Shown here piece after piece: positions 7,607-16,173 of a DNA stretch of 64,000 nt. How positions within the stretch are numbered: position 1 is the stretch's first letter; each line of letters begins with the position of its first letter. Both the position numbers and the translations under genes were made by a program. The notes beneath the pieces are model-generated. The model was not told where the DNA came from, did not search any database, and saw nothing but the letters and a program-made list of their open reading frames with translations. Source of the stretch: Variovorax atrisoli 110B (GTDB lineage: Bacteria; Pseudomonadota; Gammaproteobacteria; Burkholderiales; Burkholderiaceae_C). The stretch covers positions 62,001-126,000 of the forward strand of contig NZ_KB907458.1 in assembly GCF_000382045.1 (NCBI RefSeq), given 5' to 3'.

Positions 7607-9157
7607 ATGACCTTTGCCAGAGCAACCCACGATTCCGCCGACGAACTCGTCGAGAAATCCGCCGTCGAACTGCGCCGCCTCATCGGCAGCAAGCAGGTCT
7701 CGCCCGTCGAGCTGCTGGAGGCATGCATCGCGCGCATCGAGCGCGTGAACCCGTTGGTCAATGCGGTCACCGCCACCTGCTTCGATCGGGCGCGCGCCGA
7801 GGCGAGGGCGGCCGAAGGCGCCGTCATGCGCGGCGATGCGCTGGGCCTGCTGCACGGCCTGCCGATGGGCGTGAAGGACCTCGAGCCCACAGAAGGCCTG
7901 CTCACCACCTGGGGCTCGCCCATCTACCGCGACCACGTACCCACGGAAGACATCGAGCTCGTGGCGCGCTTGCGCCGGGCCGGCGCCATCGTCGCGGGCA
8001 AGACCAACGTGCCCGAGATGGGCGCGGGCGCCAACTCGCGCAACGACGTGTGGGGCGCCACGGGCAACCCGTTCAACCCGAACCTCAACGCGGGCGGCTC
8101 CTCGGGCGGCTCGGCGGCCGCGCTGGCCTGCGACATGCTGCCGGTGTGCACCGGCTCCGACACCGGCGGCTCGCTGCGCATTCCGGCCGCGAAGTGCGGC
8201 GTCGTGGGCTTCCGGCCCTCGCCGGGCGTGGTGCCCAGCGTGCGCAAGCCGCTGGGCTGGACGCCGATCTCGGTCGTCGGCCCCATGGGCCGCACCGTGG
8301 AAGAGGCCTGCCTGCAGCTGGCGGCATCGGCCGGCATGTGCGCGGGCGACCCGCTGAGCTATCCGCTCGACCCGATGTCCTTTCTCGTGCCGCCTCCGGT
8401 CGACCTGGGCCGGCTGCGCGTGGCATGGACCGAGGACTTCGGCATCTGCGCCGTGGACAACGGCATCCGCGCCACCTTCCGCCGCAAGATCGAAGCGATG
8501 CGGCACCTCTTCGGCCGCTGCGACAAGGTCGACTTCGACATGGGCGAGGCGCATCGCTGCTTCGACGTGCTGCGCGCCGAGGCCTTCGTGGCCGGCATGC
8601 AGGCGGCCTACGAGCGCGACCCCGACAGCCTCGGCCCCAATCCGCGCGCCAACTACGAGATGGGCGCGAGGATGAGCCTGCTCGACAGCGCCTGGGCACA
8701 GGCCGAGCAGACGCGGCTGCTGAAGCGCTTCCAGGCCACCTTCGCCGACTACGACCTCGTGCTGTCGCCGACCACGCCGGTCTCGCCCTTCCCGTGGACC
8801 CAGCTCTACGCCGCCACCATCAACGGCGAGCCGCAGGCCAACTACTACCGCTGGCTGGCGCTGACCTATGTGGTCACGCTGACCACGCACCCCGCGATCG
8901 CGCTGCCCTGCGGCCTCGACCACGCGGGCATGCCTTTCGGGCTGCAGGTGGTGGGCGGGTTCAGGGCCGACCACCAGGTGCTGGGCGCGGCGCATGCGAT
9001 GGAGGCGGCGTTCTCGTCGAACCCCGAGCTGCGGCGGCCGCGTCCCGACCTCGCCGCGCTGCGCGTGGCCGAACCTGCGCTGACTTCGATCGTCAGGATG
9101 CCGCCCGTCTTCGGCGATGGCCGTGCTGCCGCATCGGCCGCCGTGTCGGCCGTCTAG
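7607..9157 (+). CDS. amidase of the amidase-signature family
   Basis: A 516-residue amidase-signature hydrolase. The catalytic triad is visible: Lys90 (MGVKDLE), cis-Ser165 (in GGSSGGS) and nucleophile Ser189 (DTGGSLRIP), with the 24-residue Ser-Ser spacing of the family. Members hydrolyse amides to acid and ammonia; the substrate range (aryl, aliphatic or peptide amide) cannot be fixed here. The start at 7607 (MTFARA) follows AAGAG and lies behind the repeat element; upstream codons in frame encode the repeat and are not native protein. Its stop overlaps the stop of the convergent regulator gene by 3 bases. Confidence 0.9.
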   Translation: MTFARATHDSADELVEKSAVELRRLIGSKQVSPVELLEACIARIERVNPLVNAVTATCFDRARAEARAAEGAVMRGDALGLLHGLPMGVKDLEPTEGLLTTWGSPIYRDHVPTEDIELVARLRRAGAIVAGKTNVPEMGAGANSRNDVWGATGNPFNPNLNAGGSSGGSAAALACDMLPVCTGSDTGGSLRIPAAKCGVVGFRPSPGVVPSVRKPLGWTPISVVGPMGRTVEEACLQLAASAGMCAGDPLSYPLDPMSFLVPPPVDLGRLRVAWTEDFGICAVDNGIRATFRRKIEAMRHLFGRCDKVDFDMGEAHRCFDVLRAEAFVAGMQAAYERDPDSLGPNPRANYEMGARMSLLDSAWAQAEQTRLLKRFQATFADYDLVLSPTTPVSPFPWTQLYAATINGEPQANYYRWLALTYVVTLTTHPAIALPCGLDHAGMPFGLQVVGGFRADHQVLGAAHAMEAAFSSNPELRRPRPDLAALRVAEPALTSIVRMPPVFGDGRAAASAAVSAV

Positions 9158-10578
9158 GAGTTCGCCACCGCATACGGCGTGAACCTGCTTTCGTTCTCGT
9201 TCACGTCCAGCGCCCGCCCGATGAACGGGAACGCCCGTTGCGGGCAGGCGGTGCGTTCGCACACCTTGCAGCCCATGCCGATGGGCGTGGGCGCTTCCTG
9301 GTCCGCGAGGTCGAGGCCCTTGGAATAGACCAGCCTCGGCGCATGGCGGATGTCGCAGCCCAGGCCGATGGCGAAGGTCTTGCTCGGTGAGCCGAAGCCG
9401 CGCTGCCCGTGCGAGACGGTGCGCGCCACCCACAGGTAGGTGCGCCCGTCAGGCATGCGCGCGAGCTGCCGCAGCACGCGGCCCGGCTGCGCGAAGGCCT
9501 CGTACACGTTCCACAGCGGGCAGGTGCCGCCGGTCTTCGAGAAGTGGAAGTGCGTGGCCGACTGCCGCTTCGAGATGTTGCCCGCGCGGTCCACGCGGAT
9601 GAAGAAGAAGGGCACGCCGGGCGCGCCGGGCCGCTGCATCGAACTCAGGCGATGGCACACCGTCTCGAAGCCCACGCCGAAGCGGCGCGCCAGCAGGTCG
9701 ATGTCGTAGCGCAGGGCTTCCGCCGTCTTCAGGAACAGGCCGTAGGGCAGCAGCACGGCGCTCGCGAAGTAGTTCGCCAGGCCGATGCGGGCGAGCGCAT
9801 GCGTGGGTGCGTCGTCGATCAGGCTGGCGCCCTGCAGCAGCGATTCGATGAGCTGCGTCTGCTCAAGCAGCGCCAGCTGCGTCGCGAGCTGGAAGGCCTG
9901 CTGGCCCGGCTCCAGGCCCGACGACAGGCGCAGCACGCGGCTGGTCGGGTCGTAGCGGCGCTGGCTGTCGATGGTGTCGTCGTCGGTGGGCACCACGTGC
10001 ACGCCGTGCTGCCTCGAAAGGCGCTGCTGCAGCCATTCCGACAGCGTGCCGCCGTGGCCGCGCGCCTCGTCGGCGAGCCTTTCCGCCTGCAGGTCGAGCT
10101 CCTCGAAATGGTTCTGGTGGGCGAAGAAGAAATCGCGCACCGCCTCGAAGGGCATGGGCCGCGCGTTCGTGAGTTCGCCGCGTCCGTCGCCGAGCTCGGC
10201 GGCCATGATCTCCAGCCGCTCCATCGCTTCCTGGTGGCGGCGGTGCAGCGCGAGCAGCGCGCGCGCCACGGCGGGCATCTGCGAAGCCACCTCGCGCAGT
10301 TCAGGCAGGGCGATGGCTTCGCCGCCGGGGTTGTCGGCCAGCGCGTCGCGCATGCTCGAGACGAGGCGGGCCTCCTCGTCTTCCGAGAACTGCTGCACGT
10401 CGACGCCGAGCGTGCGGCTGATCCTGAGCAGCACGGGCACGGTGAGCGGCCGCTGGTTCTGTTCGAGCTGGTTCAGGTAGCTGGGCGACAGGCCCAGCGC
10501 CTGCGCGAGTGCCACCTGCGTCAGGCCGCGCTCGGCGCGCAGCTTGCGCAGGCGAACGCCCATGAAGGTTTTGCTCAT
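9154..10578 (-). CDS. XRE-type short-chain fatty acyl regulator (ScfR/PrpR/RamB-like), probable regulator of the methylcitrate genes
   Basis: A 474-residue regulator: an XRE helix-turn-helix at the N-terminus (RGLTQVALAQALGLSPSYLNQ), a middle IrrE/M78-like region, and a C-terminal ScfR domain with Cys437, Cys440 and Cys445 in a CxxCx4C arrangement. Actinobacterial relatives RamB and PrpR control glyoxylate and methylcitrate genes and sense acyl-CoA; an iron-sulfur cluster has been reported in mycobacterial PrpR. The ATG at 10578 follows AGGAG. It is divergent from the thioesterase-prpC operon, and three similar sites lie in the intergenic region, which supports a role in controlling that operon and itself. 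Confidence 0.88.
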   Translation of the reverse strand: MSKTFMGVRLRKLRAERGLTQVALAQALGLSPSYLNQLEQNQRPLTVPVLLRISRTLGVDVQQFSEDEEARLVSSMRDALADNPGGEAIALPELREVASQMPAVARALLALHRRHQEAMERLEIMAAELGDGRGELTNARPMPFEAVRDFFFAHQNHFEELDLQAERLADEARGHGGTLSEWLQQRLSRQHGVHVVPTDDDTIDSQRRYDPTSRVLRLSSGLEPGQQAFQLATQLALLEQTQLIESLLQGASLIDDAPTHALARIGLANYFASAVLLPYGLFLKTAEALRYDIDLLARRFGVGFETVCHRLSSMQRPGAPGVPFFFIRVDRAGNISKRQSATHFHFSKTGGTCPLWNVYEAFAQPGRVLRQLARMPDGRTYLWVARTVSHGQRGFGSPSKTFAIGLGCDIRHAPRLVYSKGLDLADQEAPTPIGMGCKVCERTACPQRAFPFIGRALDVNENESRFTPYAVANS

Positions 10579-10605
10579 CGTGCGGCTCCTTGCTGGCTCA
10601 GTTTG

Positions 10606-10697
10606 TTCGCAATATTTGCAAATCCGGTGTTTTCCATTCGCAATGATTGGCAAATTCAGTCCTTCATTATGGGCAGGCAATTGCGTAAATTGCGAAT
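10606..10697. promoter_or_regulatory. three operator-like repeats between the ScfR-type regulator and the prp operon
   Basis: An AT-rich stretch holds three copies of a motif TTCGCAAT followed by a looser GCAAA half: 10606-10622 (TTCGCAATATTTGCAAA), 10637-10654 (TTCGCAATGATTGGCAAA) and, on the other strand, 10679-10696 (TTCGCAATTTACGCAA read in reverse). RamB sites in actinobacteria contain a TTTGCAAA core, which is similar. The third copy ends 3 bases before the thioesterase start codon. Inferred binding sites for the adjacent regulator. Confidence 0.6.
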
Positions 10698-10699
10698 CC

Positions 10700-11125
10700 A
10701 TGACTGACGAGCGCACGGCCTTCGAACTCACGGAAATCGTGTTTCCCGAGCACGCCAACCACTACGGCACCCTGTTCGGCGGCAATGCCCTGCTGCTCAT
10801 GTCGAAGGCGGCCTTTCTCGCTGCGCGTGCCCATGCCGGCACCGACGTGGTGATGGCCCGCTGCAGCGACGCGCAGTTCCTCGCGCCCGTGCCCGTGGGC
10901 AGCGTGCTGAGGCTGCGGGCGTGGATCGGCCGCGCCGGCCGCAGCTCGCTGACGGTGCGTGTCAGCGGCACGGCGCATCAGCTGGGGCGCGAGCCGGTGG
11001 CGGTGCTGCAGTCGCTGTTCGAAATGGTCGCGGTCGACCGCAACGGCCGGCCCGCGCGCATACCCGCCTCGTTTCCGAAGCAGGAAATGAAGGACAAGGA
11101 AACCAAGGAGAAGGAAGCAGCATGA
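10700..11125 (+). CDS. acyl-CoA thioesterase-like hotdog protein with an altered active-site position
   Basis: A 141-residue single-hotdog protein of the YciA/ACOT class, with the motif N20-H21-x-G23-x-x-F-G27-G28. In YciA the helix behind this motif begins with Met-Asp and the Asp is catalytic; here it reads Met34-Ser35. The protein may be slow, use another residue, or bind acyl-CoA without hydrolysis. The C-terminal tail is Lys/Glu-rich. No good ribosome binding site precedes the ATG, which directly follows the third operator-like repeat. Its stop overlaps the prpC start (ATGA), so the two are translationally coupled, linking it to propionyl-CoA metabolism. Confidence 0.85.
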   Translation: MTDERTAFELTEIVFPEHANHYGTLFGGNALLLMSKAAFLAARAHAGTDVVMARCSDAQFLAPVPVGSVLRLRAWIGRAGRSSLTVRVSGTAHQLGREPVAVLQSLFEMVAVDRNGRPARIPASFPKQEMKDKETKEKEAA

Positions 11126-12291
11126 ACGACATCGCCACCCCCGCCGAAGCCAAGGCCGGCTTCCGGCCGAAGAAGTCCGTGGCCCTGTCCGGCGTGACCG
11201 CCGGCAACACCGCGCTGTGCACGGTTGGGCGCACCGGCAACGACCTGCACTACCGCGGCTACGACATCCTCGACATCGCCGAGGTCTGCGAGTTCGAGGA
11301 GATCGCGCACCTGCTGGTGCACGGCAAGCTGCCCACGGCCGCGGAGCTGCGCGCCTACAAGGCGAAGCTCAGGTCGATGCGCGGCCTGCCCGCGAGCCTG
11401 AAGGAAGCGCTCGAGCAGTTGCCCGCCGGCGCGCACCCGATGGACGTGATGCGCACCGGCGTGTCGTCGCTGGGCTGCATGCTCCCCGAGAAGGAAGACC
11501 ACAACCTGCCGGGCGCACGCGACATCGCCGACCGGCTGATGGCTTCGCTGGGCTCGATGCTGCTGTACTGGTACCACTGGTCCACGCAGGGCAGGCGCAT
11601 CGACGTGGAGACCGAAGACGACTCCATCGGCGGCCACTTCCTCCACCTGCTGCATGGCCGCGAGCCTTCCGAAGCCTGGGTGCGCGCGATGCACACGTCG
11701 CTCAACCTCTACGCCGAGCACGAGTTCAACGCATCGACCTTCACCGCGCGCGTGGTGGCGGGCACCGGCTCCGACATGTACTCGGCCATCACCGCCGCCG
11801 TCGGCGCGCTGCGCGGGCCTAAGCACGGCGGCGCCAACGAGGTGGCCTTCGAGATCCAGAAGCGCTACGACTCGCCCGACGAGGCCGAGGCCGACATCCG
11901 CCGCCGGGTCGAGGCGAAGGAGGTCGTGATCGGCTTCGGCCACCCGGTCTACACGGTGAGCGACCCGCGCAACGTGGTCATCAAGGGCGTGGCGAGGTCG
12001 CTGTCGCAGCAGGCGGGCTCGACCAAGATGTTCGACATCGCCGAGCGGCTCGAAGGCGTGATGTGGGAGGTGAAGAAGATGTTTCCGAACCTCGACTGGT
12101 TCAGCGCGGTGAGCTATCACATGATGGGCGTGCCCACGGCCATGTTCACGCCGCTCTTCGTGATCGCGCGCACCGCGGGCTGGGCGGCGCACATCATCGA
12201 GCAGCGCATCGACAACAAGATCATCCGGCCCAGCGCCAACTACACGGGGCCCGAGGACCTGGCCTTCGTGCCCATCGAGGCGCGCGCCTGA
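11122..12291 (+). CDS. prpC: 2-methylcitrate synthase
   Basis: A 389-residue citrate synthase-family enzyme. The catalytic residues His235 (KHGGANE), His274 (GFGHPVY) and Asp325 (PNLDWFSA) have the numbering known for enterobacterial PrpC. It condenses propionyl-CoA with oxaloacetate to 2-methylcitrate in the cytosol. Short length and the downstream acnD and prpF genes favour methylcitrate synthase over housekeeping citrate synthase. The start codon overlaps the thioesterase stop by 4 bases. Confidence 0.93.
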   Translation: MNDIATPAEAKAGFRPKKSVALSGVTAGNTALCTVGRTGNDLHYRGYDILDIAEVCEFEEIAHLLVHGKLPTAAELRAYKAKLRSMRGLPASLKEALEQLPAGAHPMDVMRTGVSSLGCMLPEKEDHNLPGARDIADRLMASLGSMLLYWYHWSTQGRRIDVETEDDSIGGHFLHLLHGREPSEAWVRAMHTSLNLYAEHEFNASTFTARVVAGTGSDMYSAITAAVGALRGPKHGGANEVAFEIQKRYDSPDEAEADIRRRVEAKEVVIGFGHPVYTVSDPRNVVIKGVARSLSQQAGSTKMFDIAERLEGVMWEVKKMFPNLDWFSAVSYHMMGVPTAMFTPLFVIARTAGWAAHIIEQRIDNKIIRPSANYTGPEDLAFVPIEARA

Positions 12292-12431
12292 GGCGCGGGG
12301 TTCGCCGGTCCAGGGTTCATGCAGTCTCCGGGTGGTCAGGGCGGGGTCGGCGGACAGGCGCAAACTAGCGCCTGCCGACGCGACGGCACGCCGTTGCGGA
12401 ACGCATGACAACAACACTGGAGACAAACCGC

Positions 12432-13415
12432 ATGACCTTGAATCGCCGCGCCTTCTCGTCAGCCGCCCTGGCCGGGCTGGCACTCCCTCTCGCCCGCACG
12501 GTCCGGGCCCAGGATGCCTTTCCGTCCAAGCCGCTGCGCATCGTCTGCCCCTTCGCGCCCGGAGGCGGCTCCGACTTCATCGCCCGCATCGCCGCCAACG
12601 TGCTGACCCAGCAGCTCGGCCAGTCGGTGGTGGTGGACAACCGGCCCGGCGCCGGCGGCACCATCGGCACCGAGTACGCGCTGCACACGCCGGCCGACGG
12701 CTACACGCTGCTGCTGATCGCCGGCAGCTACACCGTCAATCCCTCGCTGTACAAGCTGCGCTTCGATCCGGTGGGCGACATCAGCCCGGTGATCCAGCTG
12801 TCCAAGGGCGCCTACGTGCTGTGCGTCAACCCGTCGAAGGTGCAGGCGAAGAGCCTGCGGGAGCTGCTGGCCTTCGCGCGCCAGAACCCCGGCAAGCTGA
12901 GCTTCGCCTCGGCGGGCAACGGCAGCCACCTGCACATCGTGAGCGAGTACATGTTCGGCATGGCGAAGGTGAAGGCCACGCACATCCCGTACCGCGGCAC
13001 CGGGCCGGCGGTCACCGACCTGGTGGCGGGCAACGTCGACATGCTGATCGCGGGCACCGAGGCGCTGATGCCGCACGTGCAGTCGGGCCGGCTGCGCGCC
13101 CTGGCCGTCACCACGGCGCAGCGGCTGCAGGCCTATCCCGACATTCCCTCGATCGCCGAGGCCGGCGGGCTGCCCGACTACGACGTGGTGGCCTGGCACG
13201 GCCTGGTGGCGCCCAAGGGCGTGCCGCCCGCCGTCATCGCGAAGCTCAACGGCGCGCTGGCCACCGGGCTGAAGGCGCCCGAACTCGGCGCCAAGCTGGA
13301 CCCGACCGGCGTGTCGCCGGCCGGCGGCACGCCCGAGCAGTTCGGCGCGCTGATCCGTGCGGAGATCCCGCGCTATGCCAAGGTCGTGAAGGACAACGAC
13401 ATCCGCTCCGAGTGA
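12432..13415 (+). CDS. Bug/TctC-family periplasmic solute receptor (2), inside the methylcitrate operon
   Basis: A 327-residue receptor with a twin-arginine-like leader (NRRAFSSAAL, Arg5-Arg6) cleaved near VRAQDA, then the family pattern PLRIVCPFAPGGGSDF, RFDPVGDISPVIQ and IPYRGTGPAVTDLVAGNVD. The start at 12432 follows GGAG by 9 bases. It sits between prpC and acnD on the same strand, which suggests that the operon serves an imported carboxylate, perhaps a methylated or C3-branched acid, in addition to propionyl-CoA. The ligand is unknown. Confidence 0.92.
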   Translation: MTLNRRAFSSAALAGLALPLARTVRAQDAFPSKPLRIVCPFAPGGGSDFIARIAANVLTQQLGQSVVVDNRPGAGGTIGTEYALHTPADGYTLLLIAGSYTVNPSLYKLRFDPVGDISPVIQLSKGAYVLCVNPSKVQAKSLRELLAFARQNPGKLSFASAGNGSHLHIVSEYMFGMAKVKATHIPYRGTGPAVTDLVAGNVDMLIAGTEALMPHVQSGRLRALAVTTAQRLQAYPDIPSIAEAGGLPDYDVVAWHGLVAPKGVPPAVIAKLNGALATGLKAPELGAKLDPTGVSPAGGTPEQFGALIRAEIPRYAKVVKDNDIRSE

Positions 13416-13506
13416 GCCCGTTCAAGCAAGAGAGAAAGCAGAAAGCCCAGTCGGCGCGGCCCGCCATCGCCGCTGCCGCGCCGACGCCGCAGACAGATCC
13501 GCCACG

Positions 13507-16146
13507 ATGAACACACGATTCCGAAAACCGCTGCCCGGCACCACGCTGGACTACATCGATGCCCGGGCCGCCGTCGATGCGCTTCGCCCGGGGGCCTGGA
13601 GCACGCTGCCCTACACCGCGCGGGTGCATGCGGAGAACCTGGTGCGCCGCTGCGACCCGGCCATCCTCGACGAGTGCCTGCTGCAGCTGGCCGAGCGCCG
13701 CCGCGACCGCGACTTTCCGTGGTTTCCGGTGCGCGTGGTGTGCCACGACATCCTGGGGCAGACCGCGCTGGTCGATCTTGCGGGCCTGCGCGATGCGATC
13801 GCGGCCGAGGGCGGCGACCCCGCGCGCGTGAACCCGGTGGTGCCGGTGCAGCTCATCGTCGACCATTCGCTGGCCGTGGAGTGCGGAGGGTTCGACCCGC
13901 AGGCCTTCGAGAAGAACCGGCAGATCGAGGATCGCCGCAACGAGGACCGCTTCCACTTCATCGACTGGACGAAGCGGGCCTTCGCCAACGTCGACGTGAT
14001 CCCGGCGGGCAACGGCATCATGCATCAGATCAACCTGGAGAAGATGTCTCCGGTGGTCTGGGTGCAGGACGGGCTGGCCTTTCCCGACACCTGCGTGGGC
14101 ACCGACAGCCACACGCCGCACGTCGACGCGCTGGGCGTGATCGCGGTCGGCGTGGGCGGCCTGGAGGCCGAGAACGTGATGCTGGGCCGCGCCTCGTGGA
14201 TGCGGCTGCCCGAGATCGTCGGCGTGGAGCTCACCGGCCGCCGCCAGGCCGGCATCACGGCCACCGACATCGTGCTCGCGCTCACCGAGTTCCTGCGCAG
14301 GGAGAAGGTGGTGGGCGCCTACCTGGAATTCTTCGGCGAGGGCGCGCGCAGCCTGACCATCGGCGACCGCGCCACCATCTCCAACATGTGCCCCGAGTAC
14401 GGCGCCACCGCCGCGCTCTTCCATGTCGACGAGCAGACGCTGGCCTACCTGAGGCTCACCGGCCGCGAGGAAGAGCAGGTCGCGCTGGTCGAGACCTATG
14501 CGAAGACCGCCGGCTTCTGGGCCGATGCGCTTGCGACGGCCAGCTACGAGCGCGTGCTGCGCTTCGACCTGTCGGGCGTGGTGCGCAACATGGCCGGCCC
14601 CTCGAACCCGCACCGGCGGCTGCCGACCTCGCAGCTGGCCGAGCGCGACATCGCCGTCGGCCTGGCGGAGGCGCGCAGGCAGGAGGCCGAAGGGCTGATG
14701 CCCGACGGCGCGGTGATCATCGCGGCCATCACCTCGTGCACCAACACCTCGAATCCGCGCAACGTGATCGCGGCCGGGCTGCTGGCTCGCAACGCCAACC
14801 GGCTGGGGCTGCGGCGCAAGCCCTGGGTCAAGTCCTCGCTGGCGCCGGGCTCGAAGACCGTGGAGCTCTACCTGCGCGACGCGGGCCTCCTGGGCGAACT
14901 GGAGCAGCTGGGCTTCGGCATCGTCGCCTTCGCCTGCACCACCTGCAACGGCATGTCGGGCGCGCTCGATCCGCGGATCCGGCAGGAGATCGTCGAGCGC
15001 GATCTCTACGCCACGGCGGTGCTTTCGGGCAACCGCAACTTCGACGGCCGCATCCATCCCCATGCGAAGCAGGCTTTCCTGGCCTCGCCGCCGCTGGTCG
15101 TGGCATATGCGATCGCGGGCACGATCCGCTTCGATATCGAGCGCGACGTGCTCGGCGTGGCCGGCGACGGCCGCGAGATCCGCCTGGCCGACCTCTGGCC
15201 GGCCGACGAGGAGATCGACGCCATCGTCGCGGCCTCCGTACGGCCCGAGATGTTCCGCAAGGTCTACGAGCCGATGTTCGCGATCCACGCGGACCGCGGC
15301 GAGAAGGTGAGCCCGCAGTACGACTGGCGGCCGCAGTCGACCTACATCCGGCGCCCGCCCTACTGGGACCGCGAGGGCGTGGGCGCGCTGGCGGCCAACC
15401 CGCGCACGCTGCGCGGCATGCGGCCGCTGGCGCTGCTGCCCGACAACATCACGACCGACCACCTGTCGCCCTCCAACGCGATCCTGCCCGACAGCGCCGC
15501 CGGCGAGTACCTCGCGAGGATGGGCCTGCCGGAGGAAGACTTCAACTCCTACGCCACGCACCGCGGCGACCACCTGACGGCCATGCGCGCCACCTTCGCC
15601 AATCCGCAGCTCGTCAACGAGATGGCGGTGGTCGACGGCGTGCAGCGCAAGGGCTCGCTCGCGCGCATCGAGCCCGAGGGCAGGGTGGTGCGCATGTGGG
15701 AGGCGATCGAGACCTACCTGCAGCGCAGGCAGCCGCTGATCATCGTGGCGGGCGCCGACTACGGCCAGGGCTCCTCGCGCGACTGGGCGGCCAAGGGCGT
15801 GCGCCTCGCGGGCGTGGAGGCCATCGCGGCCGAAGGCTTCGAGCGCATCCATCGCACCAACCTGATCGGCATGGGCGTGCTGCCGCTCGAGTTCAAGCCC
15901 GGCACCGACCGCCTGAAGCTGGGCCTGGACGGCACCGAGACCTACGACGTGATCGGCGCGCGCGAGCCGCGTGCCGATGTGACGCTGGTCATCCACCGCC
16001 GCAGCGGCGAACGGCTCGAAGTGCCGATGACCTGCCGCCTCGACACCGCGGAGGAGGTGTCGATCTACGAGGCCGGCGGCGTGCTGCAGCGCTTCGCGCA
16101 GGACTTCCTCGCCACGAACGCAGCGGCGGCGCCCGCGGCCGCCTGA
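13507..16146 (+). CDS. acnD: Fe/S-dependent 2-methylcitrate dehydratase AcnD
   Basis: An 879-residue aconitase-superfamily enzyme with full domains 1-4. The 4Fe-4S ligands are Cys411 (SCTNTSNP), Cys477 and Cys480 (ACTTCNG). AcnD, together with PrpF, replaces PrpD in converting 2-methylcitrate to 2-methyl-cis-aconitate (through the trans isomer). The call of AcnD rather than AcnA/IRP rests on the adjacent prpF and prpC. It starts 91 bases behind the Bug gene without a strong ribosome binding site. Confidence 0.92.
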   Translation: MNTRFRKPLPGTTLDYIDARAAVDALRPGAWSTLPYTARVHAENLVRRCDPAILDECLLQLAERRRDRDFPWFPVRVVCHDILGQTALVDLAGLRDAIAAEGGDPARVNPVVPVQLIVDHSLAVECGGFDPQAFEKNRQIEDRRNEDRFHFIDWTKRAFANVDVIPAGNGIMHQINLEKMSPVVWVQDGLAFPDTCVGTDSHTPHVDALGVIAVGVGGLEAENVMLGRASWMRLPEIVGVELTGRRQAGITATDIVLALTEFLRREKVVGAYLEFFGEGARSLTIGDRATISNMCPEYGATAALFHVDEQTLAYLRLTGREEEQVALVETYAKTAGFWADALATASYERVLRFDLSGVVRNMAGPSNPHRRLPTSQLAERDIAVGLAEARRQEAEGLMPDGAVIIAAITSCTNTSNPRNVIAAGLLARNANRLGLRRKPWVKSSLAPGSKTVELYLRDAGLLGELEQLGFGIVAFACTTCNGMSGALDPRIRQEIVERDLYATAVLSGNRNFDGRIHPHAKQAFLASPPLVVAYAIAGTIRFDIERDVLGVAGDGREIRLADLWPADEEIDAIVAASVRPEMFRKVYEPMFAIHADRGEKVSPQYDWRPQSTYIRRPPYWDREGVGALAANPRTLRGMRPLALLPDNITTDHLSPSNAILPDSAAGEYLARMGLPEEDFNSYATHRGDHLTAMRATFANPQLVNEMAVVDGVQRKGSLARIEPEGRVVRMWEAIETYLQRRQPLIIVAGADYGQGSSRDWAAKGVRLAGVEAIAAEGFERIHRTNLIGMGVLPLEFKPGTDRLKLGLDGTETYDVIGAREPRADVTLVIHRRSGERLEVPMTCRLDTAEEVSIYEAGGVLQRFAQDFLATNAAAAPAAA

Positions 16147-16173
16147 ACCGACAATCCCGACAATCGCACGACC

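Noticed and set aside
11122..12291. Housekeeping citrate synthase instead of PrpC
   Set aside because: Length of 389 residues, exact PrpC residue numbering and linkage to acnD and prpF favour methylcitrate synthase.
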